A stretch of 61,343 nt of DNA from JBBRYK01 sp038237665 (lineage in GTDB: Bacteria; Actinomycetota; Thermoleophilia; Gaiellales; Gaiellaceae): positions 1-61,343 of the forward strand of contig JBBRYK010000009.1 of the NCBI GenBank assembly GCA_038237665.1, written 5' to 3'. Positions 33,720-43,130 of this stretch are shown here, piece after piece; positions within the stretch are counted from its first letter, which is position 1; each line of letters begins with the position of its first letter. The translations under genes were made by a program, and so were the position numbers. The notes under the pieces were generated by a model. That model was not told where the DNA came from. It saw nothing but the letters and a program-made list of their open reading frames with translations, and searched no databases.

Positions 33720-36170
33720 CTAGGACTCGGCCGCAGCCGCTCTGGGCTCCGTGGCGGGCTCGGGCTTCGCGGTCTGCCCGTTCTGCGCCGCGGAGGACGT
33801 GACCGCTGACTGCCCCTTCTTCTTCCGCCGCCGTCGCCGCCGCGACCGCCCGGGATGTGCTTTCGGCGCAGGCAGGTTCTCCGCCAGGGCCATAGCCACC
33901 TCGGGCACCGTGCCGAGCCGCTCGCGCGCCGCGTCGATCAGCCGCGTCGCGCGGGGCGTGTAGCCCTCGCCGGAGGCGAGCAGCGCGGCGCCGACCTCCA
34001 AGGGCTGCTCGAGCGCGGCGTTGACCAGCTTGGCCGCGTTCTCCTCGTGCCGGTGCCCGCGCGAGTTGGCCAGCGCACCGAGGAGGCGCTTCGCCTCCGG
34101 GAACTCGGCGCTCGCCCGCCGGTCCTGCACCTTCCGTGTCGCGCGCGCCAGCTTCCACGTCCACCGGGCCAGAATCTGATCCGGCGCGTCGGCCTTGCCC
34201 TCGCCGAGCGCGCGCAGGAGGATGCGGATTCCCTGGACGCGGTCCTTCTCCCAGGTCGGCGCCTGGGTGACCAGCGTGACGAGGTCGTCGAAGTCCGCCC
34301 GCTCGACCTTCATTGAGACGCGGTCGGCGAGCGCGATCATCCGCAGCCGCCGGTTGGGGTTTTCCGCGGCGCACGTCGCCAGGAACTGCTCGAGCGCGCC
34401 CTTTCCGGCCCGCCCCTCCGCGAACTTCTTCGCGAACTCGACCCGCTCGTCGAATCGAACCGACCGGCCGGCGATCGTCGCCCAGTAGCGCTGCTCGTCC
34501 TCGTCGAGGAACCGCGGGTCGACGCGCTGCCACTCGCGTGCGATCACGCCGAGCCGCCGCTTCACGTCGGGGGTGACCGGGACGAGCCACGCCGCCGGCG
34601 TGAGCTTGCGGCGTGCCCGTCGCTGCATGCGCCGGCGCGGTGCGGGGGTGACGCGCGCACCCTCCCGGTAGAAATCGGAGTCGAGCAGGCTATGCAGCGA
34701 GATCACGCGCTCGTTGTGGGTCGCGGACTTGGGGACGAAGTCGACGACGATCCCCGCCTCCTTGCGCGGATGGATGCGCATGATCCGCCCGATGCGCTGC
34801 TGGTAGACGCGGCGGCTCGCGGTCGGGGCGAGGTGCATGACCACGGTCGCGCGAGGTGAGTTCCAGCCCTCGGCGAGCAGCATGGCGTTGATCAGGACGT
34901 TGATCTCGCCCCGCTCGTACGCCGCGAGCGTCTCGGCCAGGCGAACCGGCGGCGTCTTGCCGCTGACCGCCTCCGCCTTGAGGCCGGTCGCCCGGAACTC
35001 CTGCGCGAGGTTGTAGGCGTGTTCCACGCCCGCGGCGTAGACGATCCCCGGCGCGTCGCCGAAGCGGTCGCGATACAGGCTCGCGGCCGCCTGGTTCAGG
35101 GCTTGGTGGTCGAGAGCGTCGGCCAGAGCGCGCTCGTCGAAATCGCCGCCGACGATCGGGACGTTGTTGATCGCCGCGGCCGGTGGGACCCGCAGCGAGC
35201 GGAGCGGAGCGATCAGGCCGCGCCGCGCGGCGTCGGCGAGAGGGAGGTCGTCCACGGAAGCGGGGAAGACATCGGAGACCTGCTTGGCGATCAGCTGCTC
35301 GGTCGCGGTCATGCCGATGTAGATCGGCTCGGGGAAGCTGCGGATCGCCGCGCTCGTCTTCTCGCCGAGCGCCGTGTGGGCCTCGTCGGCGATCACGAGC
35401 TGGTAGGCGTCGCGGCGGAGGTCGCCGACGTGGCGCGCGAACCAGGCGTAGGTCTGAATCGTGATCGGGTTCGGCTTCTTCGGCTTCTGGCCCTCGAGGA
35501 TCGCGTCTGCGAAGCGGGAGCCGTAGCCCTCGGCCGTGAGCTCCCGGTTGAACTGGGTGACCAGCAGGCGCCTGTGCGTGAGGATGAGGACGCCCATCGT
35601 CCGCGCCGCCTCGACGAACCCGGCCGCGGCGATGGTCTTGCCCGAGGCGGTGGGGTGGCGGAAGCGGTAGCGCCGAACGGCGCCGGGGTCCTCGGCGACG
35701 GGCGGCTCCTCCTCGTCCTCTTCTTCGTCGAGGATCTCTTCCTCCTCGTCCGAGTCCACGAGCTCGAGCGCGGGCGCCCCACCGTTCCCGTTGCCGTTTT
35801 CCTCTGCTTCGGCCTGGGTCGCGGCGATCAGCTCGGTGAGCATGCCGGCGAGCGCGTCGATCTGATGGCGGCGGAGCTCGGTGCCCGAGGCCAGGTGCGC
35901 CGGCTGGTCCGTGAGCACCCGCTCCAGCCCGAGCATGAGTGCGAAGCGGATCTTCCACTCGTACGAAGGCGCCTTCAGCCCGGCTTCGATCTCCTCCAGC
36001 GCCTCGTCGAGTGCGCGACGCCGCGCCGTGCCGGGCGCGAGTACCTGGGCGACGTCTTCGTTCCCGTGCAGGATCGGCTCGCCTGCCCAGGCTTCGGCGC
36101 GGGCCGCTGCGGCTGCGATGCCGTCAAGCGCCTCCGGCGCAATCGTCGGCTGCTCGGTGGTTGTCTGCAT
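33720..36170 (-). CDS. DEAD/DEAH-box helicase with acidic insertion and basic tail
   Basis: This 816-residue protein has the SF2 helicase core: Walker A in HPTASGKTIAA (about 172-182), DEAH in VIADEAHTALG (about 262-265), motif III-like GMTAT (286-290), and motif VI QQRIGRIMRIHP in the second RecA domain. Before Walker A lies an acidic stretch (about residues 138-161, many E and D), which splits the LRRHQ element from the P-loop by some 70 residues. The C-terminus ends in an arginine/lysine-rich tail. No nuclease domain or restriction partner is next to it. ATG 36170 begins the homology; no clear promoter box is present. Confidence 0.85.
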   Translation of the reverse strand: MQTTTEQPTIAPEALDGIAAAAARAEAWAGEPILHGNEDVAQVLAPGTARRRALDEALEEIEAGLKAPSYEWKIRFALMLGLERVLTDQPAHLASGTELRRHQIDALAGMLTELIAATQAEAEENGNGNGGAPALELVDSDEEEEILDEEEDEEEPPVAEDPGAVRRYRFRHPTASGKTIAAAGFVEAARTMGVLILTHRRLLVTQFNRELTAEGYGSRFADAILEGQKPKKPNPITIQTYAWFARHVGDLRRDAYQLVIADEAHTALGEKTSAAIRSFPEPIYIGMTATEQLIAKQVSDVFPASVDDLPLADAARRGLIAPLRSLRVPPAAAINNVPIVGGDFDERALADALDHQALNQAAASLYRDRFGDAPGIVYAAGVEHAYNLAQEFRATGLKAEAVSGKTPPVRLAETLAAYERGEINVLINAMLLAEGWNSPRATVVMHLAPTASRRVYQQRIGRIMRIHPRKEAGIVVDFVPKSATHNERVISLHSLLDSDFYREGARVTPAPRRRMQRRARRKLTPAAWLVPVTPDVKRRLGVIAREWQRVDPRFLDEDEQRYWATIAGRSVRFDERVEFAKKFAEGRAGKGALEQFLATCAAENPNRRLRMIALADRVSMKVERADFDDLVTLVTQAPTWEKDRVQGIRILLRALGEGKADAPDQILARWTWKLARATRKVQDRRASAEFPEAKRLLGALANSRGHRHEENAAKLVNAALEQPLEVGAALLASGEGYTPRATRLIDAARERLGTVPEVAMALAENLPAPKAHPGRSRRRRRRKKKGQSAVTSSAAQNGQTAKPEPATEPRAAAAES

Positions 36171-36247
36171 GCTGGCGGCACTTCCTCGTGCCGCAACTCC
36201 CAGAGGTTGCGCGCTCGTAACCCTCCGACGAGCTGCGCTCCTACGAA

Positions 36248-38245
36248 CTATAGCGGAGCGGCGGGCGTTAGAGCGCTCGAGAGAGGCTGTCCGGTGACCC
36301 GTTCCGAGACGCCCGTCTGGTCGAGATGCTTCGTGATTCCGCCCAGGAAGAACGGGAAGCCGGCTCCGAGCAGCATGCACACGTCAACGTCGCGGGCATC
36401 CTTGACGACGCCCTCGTCGAGTAAGCGCCGGATCTCGTCGGCCATCGCTTCGAGAGCAGCGGTGCGTACCTCCTCGGCGCTGCGCGGGCTCTCCTCGGCG
36501 ACCACCGGCTCATCCCCGCCGTCGGCGATGGCCTGGAGCGTCGGCGAGAGCGGAAACCGGTCCGGATAGGCGTCGTGCATCGTGTGCAGCACGTGGTTGG
36601 CCACGCGTGGCCCGACCATCTGCAGGAGCACCGACGGCGCCATCGGCAGGCCGAGGCCGAGGATGGCCTGATCGGTCGTATCGATCGGCGTCCCATGGTC
36701 GATGGCGTCCATCAGCACGCTCGTCATCCGGGTCAGGACGCGGTTGACGACGAAGCCGGGGGCGTCCTTGACGAGGACGCCGCGCTTGCGGAGCTTCTGT
36801 GTCACGGCCGCGGCGGTCGCGAGAGTGGCGTCGTCGGTCTCGGGCGTGCGAATCAGCTCCACCAGCGGCATCAGCGCGACCGGGTTGAAGAAGTGCATGC
36901 CGACGAGCCGCTCGGGGTGGTCCAGGTCGGCGCCGATCTCCGTCAGCGAGAGCGAGGACGTGTTCGTCGCGAGCACGCACTCGTCGTCGACGACCCGCTC
37001 CAGGGCCGCGAACACGTCCTTCTTGACCGAGATCTCCTCGTAGACGGCCTCGAGGACGAGGTCGCAGCCGGCGAAGTCCGTGTACGAGGTTCCGCCCGCG
37101 ACGAGTGACTCGAGGAACCGGGCCTTGTCCTCGGTGTAGCGGCCCTTCGCGACCTGGCTCTGCAGTTCGCCTCGGATCGACTCGAGCGCGCGATCGACGA
37201 TCTCCTGTTTCACGTCGCTGATCACGATCGGCAGCTCCAGGCGGCGCAGGAAGAGCGTCGCGAGCTGCGAGGCCATCAGCCCCGCACCGACGATCCCGAT
37301 CCTCTCGACCTTCCGCGGCTCGGCGTCGGGCATGCCCGTCTCGCGCTTGCCGCGGCCCTCGACGAGGTCGAAGGCGTAGAGCGAGGCCTGGGCCTGCGGC
37401 GACAGGAGGAGGTCTGCGACCGCTTCCTCTTCGGCGCGATAGCCCTCGTCGAGGGACCAGGAGGCCGCGCCTTCCATCAGGTCGAGCGCGGCGTAGGGAG
37501 CCGGTGCCGCGCCGTGAACGGCGTCGTCCAGCCGGGAGCGGGCCTTGCGGAAGACCTCTGAGCTGTCCGAAAGGTCGGCGTCCTCGCGGGTGACACCGCC
37601 CGCTCGGACGAGCTCGAGCGCGTACGCGATCGACTCGTCGAGGAACTCGACCGGCTCGAGCAGCCGGTCGGCGAACCCGAGCTCGAACGCCTTGCGTCCG
37701 TCGAGCATGCGGTTCTGGCGGAGCGGGTTCTCGACATTGAAGCGGACGGCGGTCTCGGCCCCCACCAGGCGCGGGACGAGCTGGGTACCGCCCCAGGCCG
37801 GAAGGATTCCGAGGAAGACCTCGGGCGCGGCGAAGTGCCGGACGGCGGTCGACATCGTGCGGGCGTCGCAGTGGAGTGCGATCTCGACGCCGCCGCCCAG
37901 GCACGCGCCGTTGACCGCGGCCACCGTGGGGAAGGGCAGCGCCCGGATGCGAGCGAAGAGCTCGTGGCCCGCGCGGCTGCCCGCCATGGCGCGCTCCCGG
38001 TCGAGCCCCTCGGCCGTGAACTGCTTGATGTCGGCGCCGGCGGCGAAGACGAACGGCTTCCCGGTCAGGACGAGCGCCGCCCACTGCTCCAGCTCGATCT
38101 GTTCGAGGGCCTGCTCGAGGGAGCGCAGGGCCGCTTCGCCGAAGAACGTCGGCTTCGTGTAGTCCTCGCCGTTGTCGATTGTGACGAGCGCGAGCGGGCC
38201 CTCCGGCGTCTCGACCCGGCCGACCTTGAACCGGGTCTCAGCCAT
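36248..38245 (-). CDS. fadJ: Fatty-acid oxidation multifunctional protein (enoyl-CoA hydratase / 3-hydroxyacyl-CoA dehydrogenase)
   Basis: This 665-residue protein joins an N-terminal enoyl-CoA hydratase domain (about 1-290) to a 3-hydroxyacyl-CoA dehydrogenase domain (about 315-665). The hydratase part has the oxyanion-hole segments VFAAGADIKQF and NGACLGGGVEIALHC. The dehydrogenase part starts with an NAD+-binding motif GIVGAGLMASQLATLF and has HFFNPVALMPLVE. Together they run steps two and three of beta-oxidation. The ATG overlaps the end of the thiolase gene by eight bases, so both subunits of the trifunctional system are co-translated. Naming as fadJ rather than fadB is arbitrary. Confidence 0.92.
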   Translation of the reverse strand: MAETRFKVGRVETPEGPLALVTIDNGEDYTKPTFFGEAALRSLEQALEQIELEQWAALVLTGKPFVFAAGADIKQFTAEGLDRERAMAGSRAGHELFARIRALPFPTVAAVNGACLGGGVEIALHCDARTMSTAVRHFAAPEVFLGILPAWGGTQLVPRLVGAETAVRFNVENPLRQNRMLDGRKAFELGFADRLLEPVEFLDESIAYALELVRAGGVTREDADLSDSSEVFRKARSRLDDAVHGAAPAPYAALDLMEGAASWSLDEGYRAEEEAVADLLLSPQAQASLYAFDLVEGRGKRETGMPDAEPRKVERIGIVGAGLMASQLATLFLRRLELPIVISDVKQEIVDRALESIRGELQSQVAKGRYTEDKARFLESLVAGGTSYTDFAGCDLVLEAVYEEISVKKDVFAALERVVDDECVLATNTSSLSLTEIGADLDHPERLVGMHFFNPVALMPLVELIRTPETDDATLATAAAVTQKLRKRGVLVKDAPGFVVNRVLTRMTSVLMDAIDHGTPIDTTDQAILGLGLPMAPSVLLQMVGPRVANHVLHTMHDAYPDRFPLSPTLQAIADGGDEPVVAEESPRSAEEVRTAALEAMADEIRRLLDEGVVKDARDVDVCMLLGAGFPFFLGGITKHLDQTGVSERVTGQPLSSALTPAAPL

Positions 38246-39425
38246 CGAGGTTCTCCCAGATCACGCAGGCGCCCATGCCCATGCCGATGCAGAGCGCCGT
38301 GAGGCCGTACCGCGCATCGGGCTTGTCCTTGAAGGCGTGGGCGAGCTGCGCCATCAGGCGAACGCCGGTGGCCGCGAGGGGATGGCCGCACGCGATCGCC
38401 CCTCCGTACGGGTTGAGACGCTCGTCCTCCGGATCGACGCCGAGCTCGCGGCACCAGGTGAGGACCTGCACCGCGAACGGCTCGTTCAGCTCGAAGAGGC
38501 CGATGTCGTCGAGGGTCAACCCGGCCTGCTCGAGCGCCCGCTTCGTCGCGGGGACGGGGCCGAGTCCCATTAGCTCGGGCTCGACGCCTGCGTAGGCGTA
38601 GGAGACGAGGCGCATCCTCGCCGTGAGGCCGAGCTCGGCGGCGGTGTCTTGCGAGGCGAGGATGCAGGCCGTTGCCCCGTCGGTCAGGCCCGCTGAGTTG
38701 CCTGCGGTGACGCGGCCGCCGGCCCGGAAGGGCGTGGGCAGGTCGGCGAGGCCCTCGAGCGACGTCTCCGGACGGAGGAACTGGTCGCGGTCGGCGACCG
38801 CCCAGCCGTCGTCGGTGAAGACCGACATCGGAACGACCGTCTCGCGCATCACGCCGTTCTGCCAGGCGGCCGTCGCCCGCCGCTGGCTGCGGAGGGCGAA
38901 CGCGTCGGAGTCGTCCTTCGTGATCTCCGGAAACCGGTCGTGGAGGTTCTCGGCGGTTGCGCCCATGGTGATGGCCGAGGTGTCCACGAGTCGCTCGGCC
39001 ACGAAGCGCGGGTTGAAGTCGACGTCGGCGCCCATCGGGTGGTGGCCCATGTGCTCGACGCCGCCGGCGAGCGCGACGTCGACGGCGCCCATCGCGATCT
39101 CGCCGGCCGCGGCGGTCACGGCGGTGAGCGCGCCGGCGCACATGCGGTCGACGGCGAAGCCGGGAACGGTCTGCGGAATGCCCGCGAGGAGCGCGACGTC
39201 ACGGCCGAGCGTCAAGCCCTGGTCGCCCACCTGCGCTGTCGCCGCCAGCACGACGTCGCCGATCCGCTCGGGCGGCAGCTCCGGGTTGCGGCGCAGCACC
39301 TCGCGGACGACCTTGACCGACATGTCGTCGGCGCGTGTACGCCAGAAGATCCCCTTCGGCCCCGCCCGGCCGAAGGCCGTGCGGCAGCCATCGACGTACA
39401 CCACCTCGCGCAGCTCGCGCGCCAT
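38238..39425 (-). CDS. Acetyl-CoA acyltransferase (thiolase)
   Basis: This 395-residue thiolase cleaves 3-ketoacyl-CoA to acetyl-CoA in the last step of beta-oxidation. The nucleophile cysteine is in VDRMCAGALTAV (about residue 95). The C-terminal catalytic residues are in GGAIACGHPLAATGVR (histidine) and CIGMGMGACVI (cysteine). A good ribosome site (GAGAGGAGG) lies upstream of the ATG. It is the first gene of a two-gene operon with the multifunctional FadB/J-like protein. The 215-base gap upstream (39426-39640) contains no convincing gene. Confidence 0.93.
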   Translation of the reverse strand: MARELREVVYVDGCRTAFGRAGPKGIFWRTRADDMSVKVVREVLRRNPELPPERIGDVVLAATAQVGDQGLTLGRDVALLAGIPQTVPGFAVDRMCAGALTAVTAAAGEIAMGAVDVALAGGVEHMGHHPMGADVDFNPRFVAERLVDTSAITMGATAENLHDRFPEITKDDSDAFALRSQRRATAAWQNGVMRETVVPMSVFTDDGWAVADRDQFLRPETSLEGLADLPTPFRAGGRVTAGNSAGLTDGATACILASQDTAAELGLTARMRLVSYAYAGVEPELMGLGPVPATKRALEQAGLTLDDIGLFELNEPFAVQVLTWCRELGVDPEDERLNPYGGAIACGHPLAATGVRLMAQLAHAFKDKPDARYGLTALCIGMGMGACVIWENLDG

Positions 39426-39640
39426 CCGCGTGCCTCCTCTCGACCGGCCCAGGCGCGAGGTTAGTCGATCGGGCGCCTAGGCAGCGGGGGCGAGCGTGGC
39501 GCTCTCGAGGTGCTCGCGCAGCGTGCGCAGCTCGTGCCGCTCCGCCTCGAGAATCCGCCGGCGGAACTGAATGATCAGCGCGCCCTCCGGCTGGACATAC
39601 TCATGGTGACAACGATTGAGGCCCCGAACGCCTTCCGACC

Positions 39641-40300
39641 TTGACGACCTGGATCGAGCACTTCGAGCGCGAGGCCGCCCGCTACGGCGACGGCGAAAAG
39701 CGGCTCGAGGACTCTGCCGACCCCGACGCTCGCCAGAAGCAACGTACCCGGCTCGGCAACGCGGCGGGCGGCGCCGGCCTCGCTTTGCTGATGCTCGGGC
39801 GTACAGAGGAAGCAGCCGACTGGTTTGCCAGGGCCGCCACGCGCTATCGGGAGAGCTTCGCGGATGCCCCACCGGGCAGCTGGGGCCGCCTGATCGGCGC
39901 GGTCAAGACGCGGATCCTCGGCGGCGACTGGGACGGAGCCTCGAGCGACGCGGAGTGGGCGCTCGAGCAGAGCCCGGGAGAGGCCGAGTCGCCGATCGGG
40001 CGCTACGCCGCCACCCTCGCCCTGCTCGTCCTCGATCGCGACAGCGACGCTCGTCCGCTGGCGAGCTCGCTGCGCGACCGCGGCGACTTCCCACACGCGG
40101 TCGCCGACGCGCTCGCCACGCTCTCCGCCCAGGACCGCGTGGGTTACATCAATGCGGTCGAGGCCGTGCTCGACTCATTCGAGACGCGCGAGGAGTACCT
40201 CGAAGACGTGCCGGTTGCGGACACCGTGATCGTGCTCCAGGCGCTCGCCGCCAGCCGCGACATCGCCGCCGAGCTCGACTCGACGCTCTTGCCGCGCTAG
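39641..40300 (+). CDS. Hypothetical protein with TPR-like helices
   Basis: This 219-residue soluble protein is largely helical. The segment AGGAGLALLMLGRTEEAADW with the following FARAATRYRESF looks like a TPR pair, with further helices through about residue 200. No catalytic motif is visible and there is no signal peptide. The start TTG at 39641 is the only plausible one, and has neither a good ribosome site nor a clear promoter box, so the N-terminus is uncertain. The stop overlaps the convergent sialidase-like gene as CTAG. Confidence 0.65.
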   Translation: MTTWIEHFEREAARYGDGEKRLEDSADPDARQKQRTRLGNAAGGAGLALLMLGRTEEAADWFARAATRYRESFADAPPGSWGRLIGAVKTRILGGDWDGASSDAEWALEQSPGEAESPIGRYAATLALLVLDRDSDARPLASSLRDRGDFPHAVADALATLSAQDRVGYINAVEAVLDSFETREEYLEDVPVADTVIVLQALAASRDIAAELDSTLLPR

Positions 40301-42579
40301 CGGCGCCCGATGATCCGAATGCCGCGGATCGTCACGCTGGCCTCGGGATTCGGCACGCGGCTGCCGTCCGAGGTGACGAGCGAGAACGTCAGATCGTGAG
40401 GGCCGCCGAGGAGCCAACGCTTCGAGTCGGGGATGGTGGCCGTTCCGGCCTGCCCGGGAACCGGGAGCGCGAGTACTGACCCACCCGCCGCGTCCGCGAC
40501 CTGAAGATGGCCGTTCGGGGCAGGCCCGACCTGGAATGAGCTGACCTTGTAGGCGATTTCAGCGGGCAGCGTGATCGTGTCGCCGTCCTTCGGCGACATG
40601 ATTTCGAGCGTCGGCGCTCCGAGCGTGACGCGCGCCAGGATGCGGGGGGTCGCCGAGGCTGTCGGATGGACGTTGAGGTATGCGGCGCCGCCCTTCAACG
40701 CGGCGACCGTGGCGGCCGTCAGGATCGTCTTGCCGCTTGCGTTCCGGGAGCAGCTGCGGCAGAGCGTGCCGACAGCATTGCCCGTCCGGGTTGCGCGAAC
40801 TTCGGCGGCGAGCGGGTTACCCAGTCCGTGGACGAACAAGCGCCACGTGAGCGTCCTTCCGGTCAGCGACGCCACGAAGACTCCGCTCACGTTCGGGCGC
40901 GCCGCGATCGATGCCGTCAGCCTGGTCGGAGCAACGGCGACGGTCGAGGCGCTTCCCTGCCAGCTTCGGCTGCCGTCAAGCCCAACTACCTGGAGGCGAT
41001 AGCTGGACGCGGCGCCTGGGTTGGCCCTGCCGTCGACGAACCGGTAGGCGTTGCCGGTCGCTCGGCCTGCCGCCTGCGCGCGAATCAGAGCGCGGTTGAG
41101 CCGCTGCGCGTCCCGGAAGAGATTGAAGCCGCCCACTCCGGCCTCGCTCGCCGTGCTCCAGCGAAGAGCAACACCTTGGCGGGTACGAGTTGCGTCCAAG
41201 CGCCGGACAGCCACGCCCGTGGTTCCCGCGCTGACCTGGGCCGTGTACATGTCGAAGTGTCCGTTTGCCCCGGCCGGGTTGTCGCCGGTCGAGTTCGAGT
41301 TGTCCGCCCAGATCGGGTAAAGCTTGCCGGCGTGGTAATCGGACCACCGGAAGTCGCCGTAGTCGACGGAACCCCCCGGGTGAGGGCCAGGCAGGTAGTA
41401 GTCGTCGTTCGACGTTCCGGTGCTGATCTGGAAGTTCGTCCCGAACGAGACGCCTCCGTTCGCGCTGAACGCGCCCCAGAGTTGGACGTTGTTGTTGGCG
41501 GGGTCGTTCCGCGCGTCGTACCAGGTGACCGCGATGGATGCATTCGTCTGGTCGACGGCGATGTGGGGAAGCATCTGGCTGCGCGTCGTTGCATCGTCGT
41601 TGACCTTGACCGGGGCGCTCCAGGTCGAGCCGCTATCGGTCGAGCGAGCTACGTAGATATCGGTGTTGTCGCTCTCGTCGGGTGTCTCGTCCGTGTAGAC
41701 GAGATAGAGGCGACCGTTGGGTGACGTGGTGCGGTCCCAGGCGAGGCCTGCCTCCGCGTCGATGCTTCGGACGTTCTGAGCAGGGATCGTCTCGAATTGA
41801 CCGACGTTCGTGGGCGCCACGGTCACCTGAGGTCCGAAACCTCCAGCTGCCAGGCCGTTGAGATCCGTGTTGGAGTAGACGACGCCCGGGCCTTCTCCCG
41901 GGCCGCTCTGGTACGTCACTGTCACTTGTCCGCTTGGTCCGACCGCGATGTCGCCAAATGAGCCGCAAAGGCCGGTCGGTCTGCAGTCCTCCGAGCCGGG
42001 TACGGGTTGCTCTGCGGAGAACGCCCCGAGCATTCCGAGGCCGGTCACGGGTGCACCTCGCGCCTTGAGGACAAAGGCTGACGAAGGGCCCGTTCGGTCC
42101 TGCCACACGACCCAGACAGAGCCGGCGCCGACGGCAACTGAGGGCTGATCGACTGCGCTCGCAGCGTCCATCACGCCAAGCAACCCCCACGTGTTGCCTC
42201 CGTCGATGCTCATGAAGAGGCGAACGTCGGTTGTTGCAGAGTTGACGTCGACGAGGAAGATGTTTCCGAAGCTGTCGGCGGCGCTCTGGTTGTCGCAGCA
42301 GCTCGCTGGGCTCGGCGGGGTGGTCACGCTCGACCACGAGGCGCCGCCGTTCGTGCTCTTCCGATAGTCGGCGTTGCCGAGCGTGTTGAAGGCGGCGAAC
42401 AGGTTGTTCGTGTTCGTCCGCTGGATCGCGATCGTCGGCTCGCCCTCGTAGCCGATTGACTTCGTGATGTTGACGTTCAGCCCTACGGTCACTGCTCGCG
42501 CGCCGACGACGGCGAACACGGCCGCAGCGATGACCCCGAGCCCGCCAACGAGCGTGGCGCGCCTTCCCCCGGCCTTCAT
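40297..42579 (-). CDS. Secreted sialidase/BNR-repeat protein with CHRD-like domain
   Basis: This 760-residue protein starts with a signal anchor (about 10-32) and has a six-bladed beta-propeller with Asp-box repeats (STNGGASW, SIDGGNTW, STDSGSTW, SANGGVSF) up to about residue 430. A fibronectin-like module (about 440-545) follows, then a CHRD-like domain (about 550-650, with AALKGGAAYLNVHP) and a final beta domain (about 655-760). Asp-box propellers occur in sialidases, but the arginine triad of true sialidases cannot be confirmed, so it may simply bind glycans or proteins. ATG 42579 lies six bases after TAGGAT. Confidence 0.75.
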   Translation of the reverse strand: MKAGGRRATLVGGLGVIAAAVFAVVGARAVTVGLNVNITKSIGYEGEPTIAIQRTNTNNLFAAFNTLGNADYRKSTNGGASWSSVTTPPSPASCCDNQSAADSFGNIFLVDVNSATTDVRLFMSIDGGNTWGLLGVMDAASAVDQPSVAVGAGSVWVVWQDRTGPSSAFVLKARGAPVTGLGMLGAFSAEQPVPGSEDCRPTGLCGSFGDIAVGPSGQVTVTYQSGPGEGPGVVYSNTDLNGLAAGGFGPQVTVAPTNVGQFETIPAQNVRSIDAEAGLAWDRTTSPNGRLYLVYTDETPDESDNTDIYVARSTDSGSTWSAPVKVNDDATTRSQMLPHIAVDQTNASIAVTWYDARNDPANNNVQLWGAFSANGGVSFGTNFQISTGTSNDDYYLPGPHPGGSVDYGDFRWSDYHAGKLYPIWADNSNSTGDNPAGANGHFDMYTAQVSAGTTGVAVRRLDATRTRQGVALRWSTASEAGVGGFNLFRDAQRLNRALIRAQAAGRATGNAYRFVDGRANPGAASSYRLQVVGLDGSRSWQGSASTVAVAPTRLTASIAARPNVSGVFVASLTGRTLTWRLFVHGLGNPLAAEVRATRTGNAVGTLCRSCSRNASGKTILTAATVAALKGGAAYLNVHPTASATPRILARVTLGAPTLEIMSPKDGDTITLPAEIAYKVSSFQVGPAPNGHLQVADAAGGSVLALPVPGQAGTATIPDSKRWLLGGPHDLTFSLVTSDGSRVPNPEASVTIRGIRIIGRR

Positions 42580-42588
42580 TGCCGGATC

Positions 42589-43122
42589 CTAGTCTTCGCC
42601 CTTGCTGGGCGGGTGCGCGACGGCGGTGATCACGAGTATGTCCGCGGTGGGATCCTCATGCTCGCGCAGGCGCTCGGCAAACTCGGCGATCAGGTCGAGG
42701 GCGCGTTCGAGCGGCATGCGGACCGTGAGCTGAGCGCTCCGGAAGAGGCCCTGGCTGCCGTAGTCCGCCCAGCCGCGCTGGACCTGGTCCAGCATCGCTG
42801 CCCGGATGTCCGAGGACAGCCCGGAGGTGAGGAGCTCCGGCTTGATCCGGACGGTTCGGGCGACGGCGCGGTACGGCTTCTCCCGGCCACCGTCACCCTC
42901 CGCGCGCTCGATCAAGCCGGCCCGGAGAAGCATGCGCACGTGGAAGTGGAGGTGCCCCGGGTCGACCCCGAGGCGCTCGGCGAGCTCGCGATTCGTCAGC
43001 GGCCGCTCGTCGGCCGCGCCGAGTGTTTCGAGTACGCGGAGTCGCAGCGGATGGCCCAGAGCCTTCAGCTGGTCGGGCCGGTCGACGACGAGGACATCCC
43101 GCGGCGGGTCGCCGGCGCCCAT
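42589..43122 (-). CDS. ArsR-like winged-helix transcriptional regulator
   Basis: This 177-residue protein has a winged helix-turn-helix at about residues 18-85 (LKALGHPLRLRVLETLG, ELAERLGVDPGHLHFHVRML). The C-terminal half (about 95-177) is helical and resembles that of PadR-/ArsR-like regulators with a dimer or ligand domain. It starts eight bases after the pgl stop, so it is the last gene of an operon with the glycosylase and pgl. The promoter of the sialidase-like gene overlaps its stop codon (42586-42591). No metal-binding cysteines are present. The effector is unknown. Confidence 0.82.
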   Translation of the reverse strand: MGAGDPPRDVLVVDRPDQLKALGHPLRLRVLETLGAADERPLTNRELAERLGVDPGHLHFHVRMLLRAGLIERAEGDGGREKPYRAVARTVRIKPELLTSGLSSDIRAAMLDQVQRGWADYGSQGLFRSAQLTVRMPLERALDLIAEFAERLREHEDPTADILVITAVAHPPSKGED

Positions 43123-43130
43123 GGGAGCTA

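Noticed and set aside
33720..36170. Defence-system helicase
   Set aside because: No nuclease, methyltransferase or other defence partner is adjacent; neighbours are DipZ and beta-oxidation genes.
39477..39605. Minus-strand frame with a charged helix (RRRILEAERHELRTLREHLE) between thiolase and the TPR-like gene
   Set aside because: There is no usable ATG, GTG or TTG close to the helix; only a CTG follows the GGAGGG. The peptide resembles tails of antiporters but too weakly to call a gene or remnant.
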